From assembly GCF_015240255.1 (NCBI RefSeq), contig NZ_CP061205.1, positions 1,261,501 to 1,325,500 of the forward strand: 64,000 nt of DNA, given 5' to 3'. Source of the stretch: Kordiimonas pumila (GTDB taxonomy: Bacteria; Pseudomonadota; Alphaproteobacteria; Sphingomonadales; Kordiimonadaceae). The position numbers and the translations under genes were made by a program. The notes beneath the pieces are model-generated. The model made no database searches, was not told the origin of the DNA, and saw only the letters and a list, made by a program, of their open reading frames with translations. Each line of letters starts with the position of its first letter. Within the stretch, counting starts at the first letter, position 1. Below are positions 35,445-44,052 of this stretch, in pieces.

Positions 35445-37349
35445 ATGTTTACAGGAATTTTAAAATCATCTGGCTGGCAGGCAGCGTTACTTGCCGCCAC
35501 CATGATGCTCGGCGGGGCTGCAAGCCACGCCCGCGAGCCACTTGATGTAACCGATCCAGAGGTGGTTGAAGCCTTTGTTGACGGTGTTGTTATACCGAAT
35601 ATGAAAGCCTATCACAGCCCGTCTGGTGTTGTTGCGCTCATGAAAGACGGCGAGGTTATCTTCAAAAAGGGTTATGGTTATATTGATGTTGAAAAACAGA
35701 TCCCGGTTGACCCTGACACCAGCATGTTCAGGCCGGGTTCCATTTCCAAGCTGTTTACCTGGGTTTCGGTTATGCAGCAGGTGGAAAAAGGCAAGCTCGA
35801 CCTTGATACAGACGTAAACCAGTATCTGAAAACCTTTCAAATCGATGATACATACCCCGGCCAGCCGGTGACACTCAGGCATATCATGACCCACACAGCG
35901 GGTTTTGAAGATGGCTTTATGGGCTATTTGATCATTGATGATCCAGACCGTATCGTGCCGCTGGCACAGTCGCTTAGAACACATCAGGCAGCGCGGGTGA
36001 ACCCGCCGGGCAAATACCGGTCTTATTCAAATTATGCAACAGCGCTTGCGGGGCTGATTGTGGCGAATGTGTCTGGCGTGGAATTTAACCAGTATGTGCA
36101 AGAAAATATCTTTGATGTGCTGGGCATGACCCGTTCCACCTTTGTAGAGCCCTTGCCGCCTGAGCTGGATAAAAATATGGCAAAGGCTTACAAATATGAA
36201 GCTGGCAAATATAGTGAAACAAACTACGAGATTATTTCAAACTTTGGCCCTGCTGGGGCGTCTGCTGTAACCGCGCCTGACATGCTTTTGTTTGCGCGTG
36301 CCCTGCTTGCAGATGGTTCCTATAACGGCAAGCGCATTTTGCAGCCAGAAACATTACAGCAAATGCTGACTGATAGTTTTGTACTGGACCCAAGGGTTAA
36401 AAACACCGGCCTTGGTTTTTTCAAGATGCCAGTTGGGCCAGATAAACTTGAGGTTTTTGGCCATAATGGTGGCACAACCAAGTTCCTGTCATTCTTTGGG
36501 CTTTCCAAAACTGAAGATTTAGCTTTGTTCTTTTCCTTTAGCGAAATTAGCAACGGTGAAATATACGGCGCTCTTGAAACCGGTTTTTATAATGAGTTTT
36601 TCCCGTATGAATTAGAGCAAGTTACGCCGCCCGCAGATTTTGCATCGCGGGCTGGTAAATATGCAGGTACCTATAACGGGTACCGCAGTAATTTTAGCGG
36701 TATTGAAGCAATCCTGCGTGGTTTTGGCGGTACAACCGTTACGCCAATGCCAGATAACACACTGTTGATCGGTGAAACCCGCTATGTGGAAATAGACAAA
36801 AACCTGTTCCGCGAAGTGGGTGGTCAGGGCCGTGTTGCGTTTCAGGAAGACGAAAACGGTGCCATAAAAACCATGTCGCGTGAAGGTTTTGCTTATTATT
36901 ATAAAGCGCCATTTTATGAGACTGCTGGTTTTATAAGCTTGCAGTTCGTTTTTGCGTTTCTTGTGTTTGTGGGCGTGTTTATCCGCCTTGGGTACCAATG
37001 GTCTAGCTACAAAAGCCTACCGAAAGCTGAAAAGCGGGCGTTTCAGGCATCAATTCTGGTTGCGAGCCTGAACATTCTGTTTGTGGTGTTCGTGGGCCTT
37101 GGTCTAAGTGCTGGCATGCCTGCAATCATGTATGAATTGCCGGGCCTTGTTAAATTCGCGCTTGTGTTTTCAAGCCTTGCGGCGCTTGCGGGTCTTTATC
37201 ATCTGTATCAGGCGGTGCAGGTGTGGCGCGCTGGCCTTTATGGCAGTGTTTGGGCGCGGGTGCGCTTTAGCCTTGTAACGCTGGCGGCTGTGCTCATGAC
37301 ATGGTTCTATTATTACTGGAACCTTATTGGCTTCCAGTATTATTCATAA
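35445..37349 (+). CDS. Serine hydrolase 3, tandem paralogue
   Basis: 634 residues from ATG 35445, which aligns with the start of serine hydrolase 2; a GTG at 35430 is an alternative. The signal peptide ends near 'SHARE'. It has the 'SISK' nucleophile, 'SYSNYA' tyrosine motif, 'GHNGGTTKF' and the four-helix membrane tail. Long stretches match serine hydrolase 2 almost base for base. The middle region (about residues 300-370) is most divergent, the part bordering the active site, suggesting diversification of specificity after duplication. Confidence 0.85.
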   Translation: MFTGILKSSGWQAALLAATMMLGGAASHAREPLDVTDPEVVEAFVDGVVIPNMKAYHSPSGVVALMKDGEVIFKKGYGYIDVEKQIPVDPDTSMFRPGSISKLFTWVSVMQQVEKGKLDLDTDVNQYLKTFQIDDTYPGQPVTLRHIMTHTAGFEDGFMGYLIIDDPDRIVPLAQSLRTHQAARVNPPGKYRSYSNYATALAGLIVANVSGVEFNQYVQENIFDVLGMTRSTFVEPLPPELDKNMAKAYKYEAGKYSETNYEIISNFGPAGASAVTAPDMLLFARALLADGSYNGKRILQPETLQQMLTDSFVLDPRVKNTGLGFFKMPVGPDKLEVFGHNGGTTKFLSFFGLSKTEDLALFFSFSEISNGEIYGALETGFYNEFFPYELEQVTPPADFASRAGKYAGTYNGYRSNFSGIEAILRGFGGTTVTPMPDNTLLIGETRYVEIDKNLFREVGGQGRVAFQEDENGAIKTMSREGFAYYYKAPFYETAGFISLQFVFAFLVFVGVFIRLGYQWSSYKSLPKAEKRAFQASILVASLNILFVVFVGLGLSAGMPAIMYELPGLVKFALVFSSLAALAGLYHLYQAVQVWRAGLYGSVWARVRFSLVTLAAVLMTWFYYYWNLIGFQYYS

Positions 37350-37429
37350 ATATGATACGGGGTCAGTGCTGCGGCGCTGGCCCCGTGCCCGTGGTGCCCT
37401 GTTTACTGTTTTAACTGAAAGAACTTGCC

Positions 37430-38581
37430 ATGCTTCAATTCCCCCTTATCTCAGCGGATTCCACGTTGCTTTTGCTTGGGGTGCTGTGCCTGCTGGCGGC
37501 TTTTGGGTTCTGGCTTGATACCACCAAAATTGGCCGCAATGTATCTGGTGCGGCGGGGATCCTGGCGGGTGGCATGTTGCTGTCAAACTTTGGGGTACTG
37601 CCAAAGTCGGCAGATGTATACGGTGTGGTGTGGGTGTATCTGGTGCCGCTTGCTATTCCGTTGTTGCTGTTAAAAGCGGATCTGCGCCGCGTGGTATCTG
37701 AAACAAAGGGCATGTTGCTTGCGTTCTTTTTCGGCGTTATTGGCACCAGCGTGGGCGCTATTATTGGCTATTTTATTCTGCCGCTTGGGCCAGAGGGCCA
37801 CAAGCTCGCCGGGGTGTTTAGCGCCACCTATATTGGGGGTTCCATGAACATGGCTGCGGTTACGCAGTCAGTTGATCTATCGCCCGCGCTTGCGGCGGCC
37901 AGTGTCGCAGCCGATAATGTGGTGGGCGTGCTTTATCTGTCGTTTCTTGCAATTGTGCCGTCTTTACTGTTTTTCCGGAAGATGTTTCGGCTATCCCTGC
38001 CTGCTGAAATGCCGACCGGCGAAAGTGCTGGAAACAGCAGTGACAGCCCGGGGGCATCGGCTATTAACCTGACACATATAGCCTTTGCCCTTGGCCTGTC
38101 TTTTGTTATATGCGCGGCGGGCACAACGATAGCGAACTTGCTCGGTGTTGGCGGCTTTAGCATTATGTTTATAACCGCGCTTACGGTGCTGATCGCGAAC
38201 CTGTTTCCAAAACAGCTTAAAGCCCTGCAGGGTGACTATGAAATCGGCCTGTTGTTTATGTATATCTTTTTTGCGGCCATTGGTATTAGCGCCGATGTTG
38301 CAGCAATGCTGGACAAGGCTTTTGCGGTTGTTCTGTATGCGGTGTTGATCATTGTTTGCCATGCGCTGTTTATTTTTATCGGCAGCCGCTTTTTTAAATT
38401 ACAGCTACTGGATGTTGTGATTGCATCAAACGCCTGTGCCTCTGGCCCTGCGAGCGCGGCGGCGTTGGCGGCGGGCAAAAGCAGGCCAGACCTTGTAGCC
38501 CCTGCGGTGTTGCTGGGTGTCTTTGGTTATGCAGTCGCAAACTTCATTGGTGTATCACTAACGATATGGCTCGCACCATAA
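37430..38581 (+). CDS. DUF819 family membrane protein
   Basis: 383 residues with about ten hydrophobic segments. 'ATYIGGSMNMAAVTQSVDLSP' and the C-terminal 'ASNACASGPASAAALAAGKSRPDLVAPAVL' are the family hallmarks. DUF819 (YjcL-like) proteins resemble anion or amino-acid carriers and often sit beside peptidase and epimerase genes. The position inside the hydrolase island suggests inner-membrane transport of the products. The start has a GAAAGAACTT site. The next gene begins 24 bp downstream. Confidence 0.8.
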   Translation: MLQFPLISADSTLLLLGVLCLLAAFGFWLDTTKIGRNVSGAAGILAGGMLLSNFGVLPKSADVYGVVWVYLVPLAIPLLLLKADLRRVVSETKGMLLAFFFGVIGTSVGAIIGYFILPLGPEGHKLAGVFSATYIGGSMNMAAVTQSVDLSPALAAASVAADNVVGVLYLSFLAIVPSLLFFRKMFRLSLPAEMPTGESAGNSSDSPGASAINLTHIAFALGLSFVICAAGTTIANLLGVGGFSIMFITALTVLIANLFPKQLKALQGDYEIGLLFMYIFFAAIGISADVAAMLDKAFAVVLYAVLIIVCHALFIFIGSRFFKLQLLDVVIASNACASGPASAAALAAGKSRPDLVAPAVLLGVFGYAVANFIGVSLTIWLAP

Positions 38582-38604
38582 GGCGGGCAAAGGGAGAGGG
38601 AACG

Positions 38605-40185
38605 ATGTCTATTTTTTCAGTAAAAAGTATAAAAGCAGGGCTTTTGGCCTGTGCTGCACTGGCAGTAACGCTGCCTACCGTTGCAGCCCCAAGCGGCATG
38701 ACACCGTCTGAGGTGGATACGCTTGTTGAAAGCGCGATGGAGCGGTTTCAGGTGCCGGGTATCTCTGTTGGTATTATCAAAGACGGCAAGGTTATTGTTT
38801 CGAAGGGATACGGCATTCGCGACGTTGGCAAAAAAGACAAGGTCGACGATGAAACCCTGTTTGCCATTGCCTCAAATAGCAAGGCCTTTACCGCAGCAGC
38901 ACTTGCCATGCTGGTTGATGAAGGCAAGGTTAAATGGTCTGATAAGGTGATAGACTATATTCCCGGTTTTCAGCTCATGGACCCATGGGTCACCCGCGAA
39001 TTTACGGTGCTTGATCTGTTGGTACATAACAGCGGCCTTGGGCTTGGTGCGGGCGACCTGATGTTCTGGCCTTCACCGGGTTTTACGCGCGATGAAATTA
39101 TCCACGGTCTGCGTTACCTGAAGCCGGTTAGCAGCTTCCGGTCTGAGTTCGCGTATGACAACCTGCTGTATATTGTGGCGGGCGAAGTGATCAAGGCAGC
39201 GTCTGGCATGGAGTATGAGACCTTCATTGAAAACCGCATTATGAAGCCCCTTGGCATGACATACTGCGCGGCTGAGCGCGCGCGCCTTAAGGGCTATAAA
39301 AATGTTGCAGAACCGCACATGGTGCTGGACGGCGAACTGAAAAAAGTAGGCCGGATAGAAGCCGTGCATGAAACCGTGGTTTCTGCGGCGGCTGGTGGTT
39401 TTCTGTGCAGTAGCAAAAGCATGCTGAAATGGCTGCAAATGCGGCTTGATAAAGGCGCGCTGCCAAATGGGACGGCTCTTATTAGCCCTGAACAGCAAAA
39501 TGCCCTTGTTACACCGCGCACACTTTTGGGTGTTTCAGCAGAAACTAAAAAAATGCTGAATACTAATTTCAAGGCTTATGCCCTTGGTCTCGGCGTGCAG
39601 GATGTAAACGGCTACAAGTGGGTTACACATACTGGCGGCCTTCTGGGTATGGTGTCGTATGTTTACACGGTGCCAGAGCTTGATCTGGGTGTTGTTATTT
39701 TAACCAACCAGCAATCTGGCGGCAGCATGAGCGCGATCGCTTATGGTATCCTTGAGGCGTACACGTCTGAGAAGAAAACAGACTGGGTTAGCTATTTTGA
39801 GGGCAAACGGGCGGAACAGGTTGCGGCAGCAGCCAAGGTTGAACCCGTGCTTGATGATACGGGCTACACGGTTGAGGGCTCGCTTGATGATTATACCGGC
39901 ACGTTTAAGGATCCGTGGTTCGGTACTATCACAATTGCAAACACCAAGGACGGCCTGACCTTTGTTTCTGCAAAATCAGCGCGCCTGAAAGGTGTTATGG
40001 TGCCCTATAAGCACGACCTGTTTATTGTACGCTGGGACGAGCGCGACCTTGAGGCAGATGCCTATGTGAGGTTCACACGCGACTATCAGGGTGTACCGCA
40101 GGGCATTACCATGCAGGCGGTATCACCGCTTACGGATTTCAGCTTTGATTTCCACGACCTTGAGTTCACTAAGGTAGCAAACTGA
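38605..40185 (+). CDS. Serine hydrolase 4, secreted beta-lactamase fold with C-terminal DUF3471-like domain
   Basis: 526 residues from ATG 38605, preceded by GGGAGAGGG. A signal peptide (1-28) precedes a beta-lactamase-fold domain with Ser90-x-x-Lys93 ('SNSK'), a 'AYDNLLY' tyrosine motif and 'HTGGLLGM'. The last 110 residues form a DUF3471-type beta-rich domain ('GSLDDYTGTFKDPWFGTI'). Unlike serine hydrolases 1-3 it has no membrane tail, so it is a soluble periplasmic enzyme of the D-aminopeptidase/esterase type. It closes the island; a strong terminator follows. Confidence 0.86.
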   Translation: MSIFSVKSIKAGLLACAALAVTLPTVAAPSGMTPSEVDTLVESAMERFQVPGISVGIIKDGKVIVSKGYGIRDVGKKDKVDDETLFAIASNSKAFTAAALAMLVDEGKVKWSDKVIDYIPGFQLMDPWVTREFTVLDLLVHNSGLGLGAGDLMFWPSPGFTRDEIIHGLRYLKPVSSFRSEFAYDNLLYIVAGEVIKAASGMEYETFIENRIMKPLGMTYCAAERARLKGYKNVAEPHMVLDGELKKVGRIEAVHETVVSAAAGGFLCSSKSMLKWLQMRLDKGALPNGTALISPEQQNALVTPRTLLGVSAETKKMLNTNFKAYALGLGVQDVNGYKWVTHTGGLLGMVSYVYTVPELDLGVVILTNQQSGGSMSAIAYGILEAYTSEKKTDWVSYFEGKRAEQVAAAAKVEPVLDDTGYTVEGSLDDYTGTFKDPWFGTITIANTKDGLTFVSAKSARLKGVMVPYKHDLFIVRWDERDLEADAYVRFTRDYQGVPQGITMQAVSPLTDFSFDFHDLEFTKVAN

Positions 40186-40220
40186 TAGGCCGCTAGCAGG
40201 CTTAGCTTTATAGTGTTTAT

Positions 40221-40258
40221 GGAAAGCTCTTTCCGCCGTAGGTGGGGAGAGCTTTTCC
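40221..40258 (+). terminator. Terminator closing the D-amino-acid island
   Basis: GGAAAGCTCT pairs with AGAGCTTTTCC across a 17-base loop. The second arm (40246-40258) recurs in inverted orientation at 40421-40433 (GGAAAAGCTCTCC). Confidence 0.65.
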
Positions 40259-40833
40259 GTTTCCGTCACTGCCGCTTTTACCGCCATTCCTTACGAAAGG
40301 CGGAGGTGCCTTGCTGCGCTGCGGGCCGACCCTGTGAGGGGGGGAGGGGGACCTGGGCAGGGCCGCGCCTGTTAGGGGGAACAGGGGCAGCAGGCTAGTA
40401 TCAGCGGTGTTTCGGCTTTAGGAAAAGCTCTCCTTCTTTATGTGGCTTTTCGCCAAAACCTGCTCCGGCTATAGCGCGCGGTTCAGGGCAACTGCCGTGC
40501 AAGCAAGAAACTGTATCTATCTGCGGCAACAGGTGCCTTTTGGTGCAGATAACCGCCTCTTGTGCGAGGGGGGTTTAGGGCATTTGCCCGGTACAGCCGG
40601 CGTGCCGGTGTTGGTGAAGTAATATTACGAATAACGTAAAAATATGTCCAGAACTATTTTATGAATTTCGTAAAATAATTCTGGCCACCCTATATAGCAC
40701 CCTATATGCGGCTCTATATGCTGCCTTGTTTGAAGGCAGGATTAACCACGCAAAAAGGCCAGTACGCCGCAGCAATACACCTGCATAGTAAAAGGCGACT
40801 TGTGGCTATTGTCGGGAAGTGTGAAACGACTGC
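40259..40833. other. Gene-free junction between island and prophage
   Basis: No credible gene is seen here. A G-rich stretch lies around 40310-40385. A 13 bp sequence at 40421-40433 is the exact reverse complement of 40246-40258. Two repressor operators occur at 40625-40673. This is the likely left boundary zone of the prophage, but no attachment-site duplication can be shown inside the window. Confidence 0.5.
40625..40673. promoter_or_regulatory. Pair of repressor operators downstream of repressor gene
   Basis: A perfect TTACG-AATAA-CGTAA palindrome (40625-40639) and a one-base variant TTATG-AATTT-CGTAA (40659-40673), centred 34 bp apart. The same dyad flanks the repressor's other side and lies before the terminase genes. 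Confidence 0.7.
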
Positions 40834-41559
40834 TTAGGCCGTCGTGGCAGCTATATAAGAACGGTGCACCCACAGAACGGCGGCAAAAATATCAGCAGTA
40901 TATACAGTGCGGCCAGTTTTTGCGCCGGTCTCTGCGCTGCGCTCTGCCGTCAGGCTTTCGGGCAGCATGTCAAATCGCCATGATGCAAGGGACGGGTCTG
41001 GGTGCTCGGGCAGGGCAACAAGCCAGCTTTCGCCGCTATCGGCTTTCATAAATTGCCGGGGGGCAAGGCTGCCATCAGGGCCTGATACCAGAAAAATAGC
41101 ACCCGGTACCATAGGGTAAAAATGCTTGCGCGGGTCAGCAGCAATAACAATATCGCCTGCTTTTATTTCCCCTGCCATGCTGCTATCGCCCATTATATAG
41201 CAATATAGGCCGTCTGCGGTTTCAGCACCCGCAGGCAGCGGAATGGCCTTTAAAGGCGCTGTATCTGCAAGGGGCACCACAGTGCCGTGACCGGTAAGGT
41301 GGCCAAGAATAGGCAGGGTTGCGGAAGGCCCGTCCCCCGCAACCAAAACACGCTTGCCTGCATCAAGGCTGGCAAGCAGAGATTTAACCCCCATGCCCAG
41401 CAAGGTGGCAAGCGGCAACAGCTCGTGCGCTTGCACGCTGCGCTTGCCCTGCAAAATGTCGGTCACACGCGGCGACGTTATTTTAAGCGCTGCCGCAAGG
41501 TCCTTCATTTTCAGGCCCGCATCTTTGAGGGCGTCTTTTATCCAGTTTTGTGAATGCAT
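40834..41559 (-). CDS. Phage repressor, HTH plus S24/LexA-like domain
   Basis: About 241 residues from ATG 41559 (GTG 41565 also possible). The N-terminal helix-turn-helix (about 12-55) has 'KMKDLAAALKITSPRVTDILQGKRSV'. A C-terminal LexA/CI-type fold (about 110-215) has 'IMGDSSMAGEIKAGDIVIAAD', containing the serine site. The segment that usually carries the catalytic lysine (VKR-like) reads 'SLAPRQF', so self-cleavage is doubtful. It should hold the prophage silent by binding TTACG-N5-CGTAA dyads, one of which overlaps its own promoter region. Confidence 0.82.
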   Translation of the reverse strand: MHSQNWIKDALKDAGLKMKDLAAALKITSPRVTDILQGKRSVQAHELLPLATLLGMGVKSLLASLDAGKRVLVAGDGPSATLPILGHLTGHGTVVPLADTAPLKAIPLPAGAETADGLYCYIMGDSSMAGEIKAGDIVIAADPRKHFYPMVPGAIFLVSGPDGSLAPRQFMKADSGESWLVALPEHPDPSLASWRFDMLPESLTAERSAETGAKTGRTVYTADIFAAVLWVHRSYIAATTA

Positions 41560-41570
41560 AATCACCAGTA

Positions 41571-41640
41571 TTTCGCTTTCCGTAAAAAATGCAAGTGTAA
41601 AAAGAAAATATTCCGCTTGATATAATTACGAATAACGTAA
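41571..41640. promoter_or_regulatory. Divergent repressor control region
   Basis: Between the repressor and the rightward early gene lie a degenerate dyad TTTCG-CTTTC-CGTAA (41571-41585), immediately before the repressor start, and a perfect TTACG-AATAA-CGTAA (41626-41640). This fits autoregulation plus repression of the rightward early transcript. Confidence 0.72.
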
Positions 41641-41723
41641 ATAATTGAAATATGTTGCACCGTCAAGCGGCCTTTTGCTGTTTTGGCGCTGTTTTTTATG
41701 TTTATAGCTTTAAAGGACTTCTG

Positions 41724-42770
41724 TTGGCTGAATTTCCTGCGCTGCCCCTGTTTACCGATGCTTACCTTGCAGACACCCGCCACCTGACAGTGGAGGAACA
41801 CGGGGCATATCTGATTTTGCTGATGTGTGCGTGGCGAACCCGTGGCTGCAAACTGCGCGACAATGACAGCCAGCTTTGCCGCCTTGTGGGGGTAACGCCG
41901 CGCCGGTGGCAGCGCCTAAAGCCGGTGCTGGTTGATTTTTTTCAAGTGGAAAATGGTTTCTGGACCCAAAAGAAGCTGACCCACATTTACGGCACCGTTG
42001 CCCGCAAGGTGGAAAATAACCGGCTAAACGGCGCAAAGGGCGGGCAGGCGCGGGCAGAAAAGCTGGCGCGGCAAAGCCCCGCTAAGCCTTTGAAAGAAAA
42101 GGCGGCAGGTTTAGCAAATGGTAAGCCGCCGCTATGCAACGGTGCAAGCGCATGCGCTGGCGACCAGCAAGCAACCAAAGCCAAAACCAGAACTAAAACC
42201 AAAGTAGCAGTAAGCGCACAGGCAGTGCCTGTCACGCCGCAAGCGATGGATGCTATCCCCTTTCAGCATGACAGGGTGGCGATTGCCGCCGCTGCCGGGC
42301 TTGATGAACAGAAGCTTGATCTTGCTGTTTTGGGGTATTGGAACGGGGCTGGTGTGTGTGCTGTGCGCGATATAGTGCCTGCCGTCATGCGTGTTCGGGC
42401 GCGCGAGCTGGCACGCGGCAACCCGCCGCCTGCCCATTTAGCCTATTACCGCGATGTGGTGGTGGAAGCCCGTGATACACGGCTGGGGGCTGATGCGCGC
42501 GGCAAAGGCCATGCGGCAAGCCACCCGGCGCGCCCCGCTTTAAGGGTGTTTGATAGTAAAAATGTGGCTGATTGGCGTGTGCTTTTGGGGGACAGGCAAA
42601 GCAAGTTTCGCGGCGACTATATGAGCAGTAACTGGCTTATTCCCGCAGATCACCCAGTGTTTTTACCCGCAAATCTGGGGCCTGACCCAAAGCACCGGTT
42701 TAACCGCCGTATCCCCCCTGAAATTTATGCTGAATACGGCCCCTTGTGGGGCTGGCAATCAGAAAATTGA
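41724..42770 (+). CDS. DUF1376 (YdaU-like) prophage replication-type protein
   Basis: About 348 residues starting at TTG 41724, seven bases after AAAGGA. This start gives the family's usual beginning 'AEFPALPLFTDAYLADTRHL', while the upstream ATG at 41652 adds an atypical Cys/Phe-rich leader. The DUF1376 winged-helix-like domain covers about residues 1-95, with 'EEHGAYLILLMCAWRT'. A basic, Ala/Lys-rich linker follows, then a C-terminal part with 'DWRVLLGDRQSKFRG'. In lambdoid prophages this family occupies the replication-initiator position. It is the first gene to the right of the repressor operators. Confidence 0.8.
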   Translation: MAEFPALPLFTDAYLADTRHLTVEEHGAYLILLMCAWRTRGCKLRDNDSQLCRLVGVTPRRWQRLKPVLVDFFQVENGFWTQKKLTHIYGTVARKVENNRLNGAKGGQARAEKLARQSPAKPLKEKAAGLANGKPPLCNGASACAGDQQATKAKTRTKTKVAVSAQAVPVTPQAMDAIPFQHDRVAIAAAAGLDEQKLDLAVLGYWNGAGVCAVRDIVPAVMRVRARELARGNPPPAHLAYYRDVVVEARDTRLGADARGKGHAASHPARPALRVFDSKNVADWRVLLGDRQSKFRGDYMSSNWLIPADHPVFLPANLGPDPKHRFNRRIPPEIYAEYGPLWGWQSEN

Positions 42771-42804
42771 TTTGAAACGCTCAATTAATAAAAAGGATAT
42801 ACCC

Positions 42805-43338
42805 ATGATGCAGGAACGCGACCTTCGTAAAACCGCCCGCAGCCTTCAGGAAGCGGCGGGAAAGCCAGCCAGCACAGTGGCCCAAGGCCCCAAGCCTGTA
42901 AAGGCAGAGCCAGAGGCGGCGCTTGCTGCCCTTATTGAAACACGCATGGTGAATGCAGCATGGGTGCTGCGCCGCCTGCCTGACAGGGAAAAGGGTTTTC
43001 TGCGTATGCGCGGTGCCCTGTGGCCGGAAACGCTGGCGGAGCCTGGTACGTACCCGCGTGCAGCCATGAGCGCGTTTGAGGCGCGCCGCAGGGTGCGCAT
43101 TTCCGCCGCAGAGATAGACCAGATGCAGCCAACGCTTGACCTGCTGCTGCTGCTGCCAGACATAACCGACAGGCAGATTGTTTTCTGGGCAGCATGGCAC
43201 CAGGAAGGCGAAACCGGGAACCGCATTTCGTGGGTTAAGGTCAGGCGGTCGCTGGGGCTTACCCTGTCGCGCTGGACCCTGAAACGCCGGTACGAGGCGT
43301 CGCTTATGTGGCTTGCGGCCCTTGTTGCCTTACAGTGA
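42805..43338 (+). CDS. DUF6362-like prophage protein
   Basis: 177 residues from ATG 42805, with AAAAGGA upstream. After a variable Ala/Lys-rich start, the body contains 'TRMVNAAWVLRRLPDREKGFL', an aromatic region and 'WVKVRRSLGLTLSRWTLKRRYEASL'. The last segment resembles a helix-turn-helix recognition helix. This combination is seen in alphaproteobacterial prophage proteins of the DUF6362 group, probably DNA-binding. It follows the DUF1376 gene by 34 bp in the same transcript. Confidence 0.6.
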   Translation: MMQERDLRKTARSLQEAAGKPASTVAQGPKPVKAEPEAALAALIETRMVNAAWVLRRLPDREKGFLRMRGALWPETLAEPGTYPRAAMSAFEARRRVRISAAEIDQMQPTLDLLLLLPDITDRQIVFWAAWHQEGETGNRISWVKVRRSLGLTLSRWTLKRRYEASLMWLAALVALQ

Positions 43339-43421
43339 ATACACCGAATCTTAAGAAATAAGATGGTACGATTTACCGTAAGGTTTCAGGTGCTTTGTAC
43401 TGTAGCCGAGGGAGAAAGTTT

Positions 43422-44006
43422 ATGCAGGGGTTAAACCCGATTTTTACGGTACTCGAGGCTTATTGGTGGCAACTACAGGAACGCCGCGAAAAAGATGCTG
43501 AACGTTTGGGTGTAAAACCTGCTTTGGTGCCCCTGAGGAAAAGTTTTGAGCCCTTTAAAATTCCTGAAGTGTTGCCGCATATCACGCTTCTGGAACTAGA
43601 TGAAAACAATGTAATGCATTCAAGGTTGGTGGGCAGCGGGCTTGAAAATGTTGTCCCTGTACTGCCAAAAAGGCTTAGCCTTGCTATATCACCTGTTGAT
43701 GTGTGGCACGGGTTTGTAAAGCCGCATAAAACCCTGTTTGAAACCCCGTGTGGCCTGCGTTTTGAAAATCATACAGTGCTGTCTAACCGGCAAAGCTTTA
43801 TTATGAACCGCTTTAGCTTGCCGTTTGCAGACCTTGATGGCCGTATAAAATATGTGATCAGCGCGAGCATGCCAGATGAAAAATTTATCACCCGGCCATC
43901 GATGACAACAGAAGTGGTGCACCTGACGGTTAAAACGCTTTTTTATGTAGACCTTGGGTACGGCGTACCAGCAACGGACAGTGCGAGTACGGGGTCTGTG
44001 GCATAG
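43422..44006 (+). CDS. PAS_5 domain protein 1
   Basis: 194 residues from ATG 43422, with GAGGGAGAAAG upstream. It is a single PAS_5-type sensor domain. 'WWQLQERREKD' is the N-terminal helix, then 'PFKIPEVLPHITLLEL', 'MHSRLVGSGLENV' and a C-terminal 'LFYVDLGYGVP'. PAS_5 proteins are small alphaproteobacterial proteins without an output domain and of unknown role. It is the first of three paralogues between early prophage genes and the packaging genes. Confidence 0.75.
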   Translation: MQGLNPIFTVLEAYWWQLQERREKDAERLGVKPALVPLRKSFEPFKIPEVLPHITLLELDENNVMHSRLVGSGLENVVPVLPKRLSLAISPVDVWHGFVKPHKTLFETPCGLRFENHTVLSNRQSFIMNRFSLPFADLDGRIKYVISASMPDEKFITRPSMTTEVVHLTVKTLFYVDLGYGVPATDSASTGSVA

Positions 44007-44052
44007 ACAGGCCCCTTGCCTTCATTGCCCCTTTGCTTTTGATTCCTGCTGG

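Noticed and set aside
26906-40185. Serine hydrolases considered as antibiotic-resistance beta-lactamases
   Set aside because: They have only the shared fold and the SxxK/YxN motifs. The KTG element is replaced by HGG/HDG/HNG/HTG variants, three have membrane tails, and the context is peptide catabolism.
40246-40433. 13 bp inverted match considered as transposon ends or att site
   Set aside because: The arms enclose no transposase, lack flanking target duplications, and one arm is part of a terminator stem. An att site needs a direct repeat at the other prophage end, which lies outside the window.
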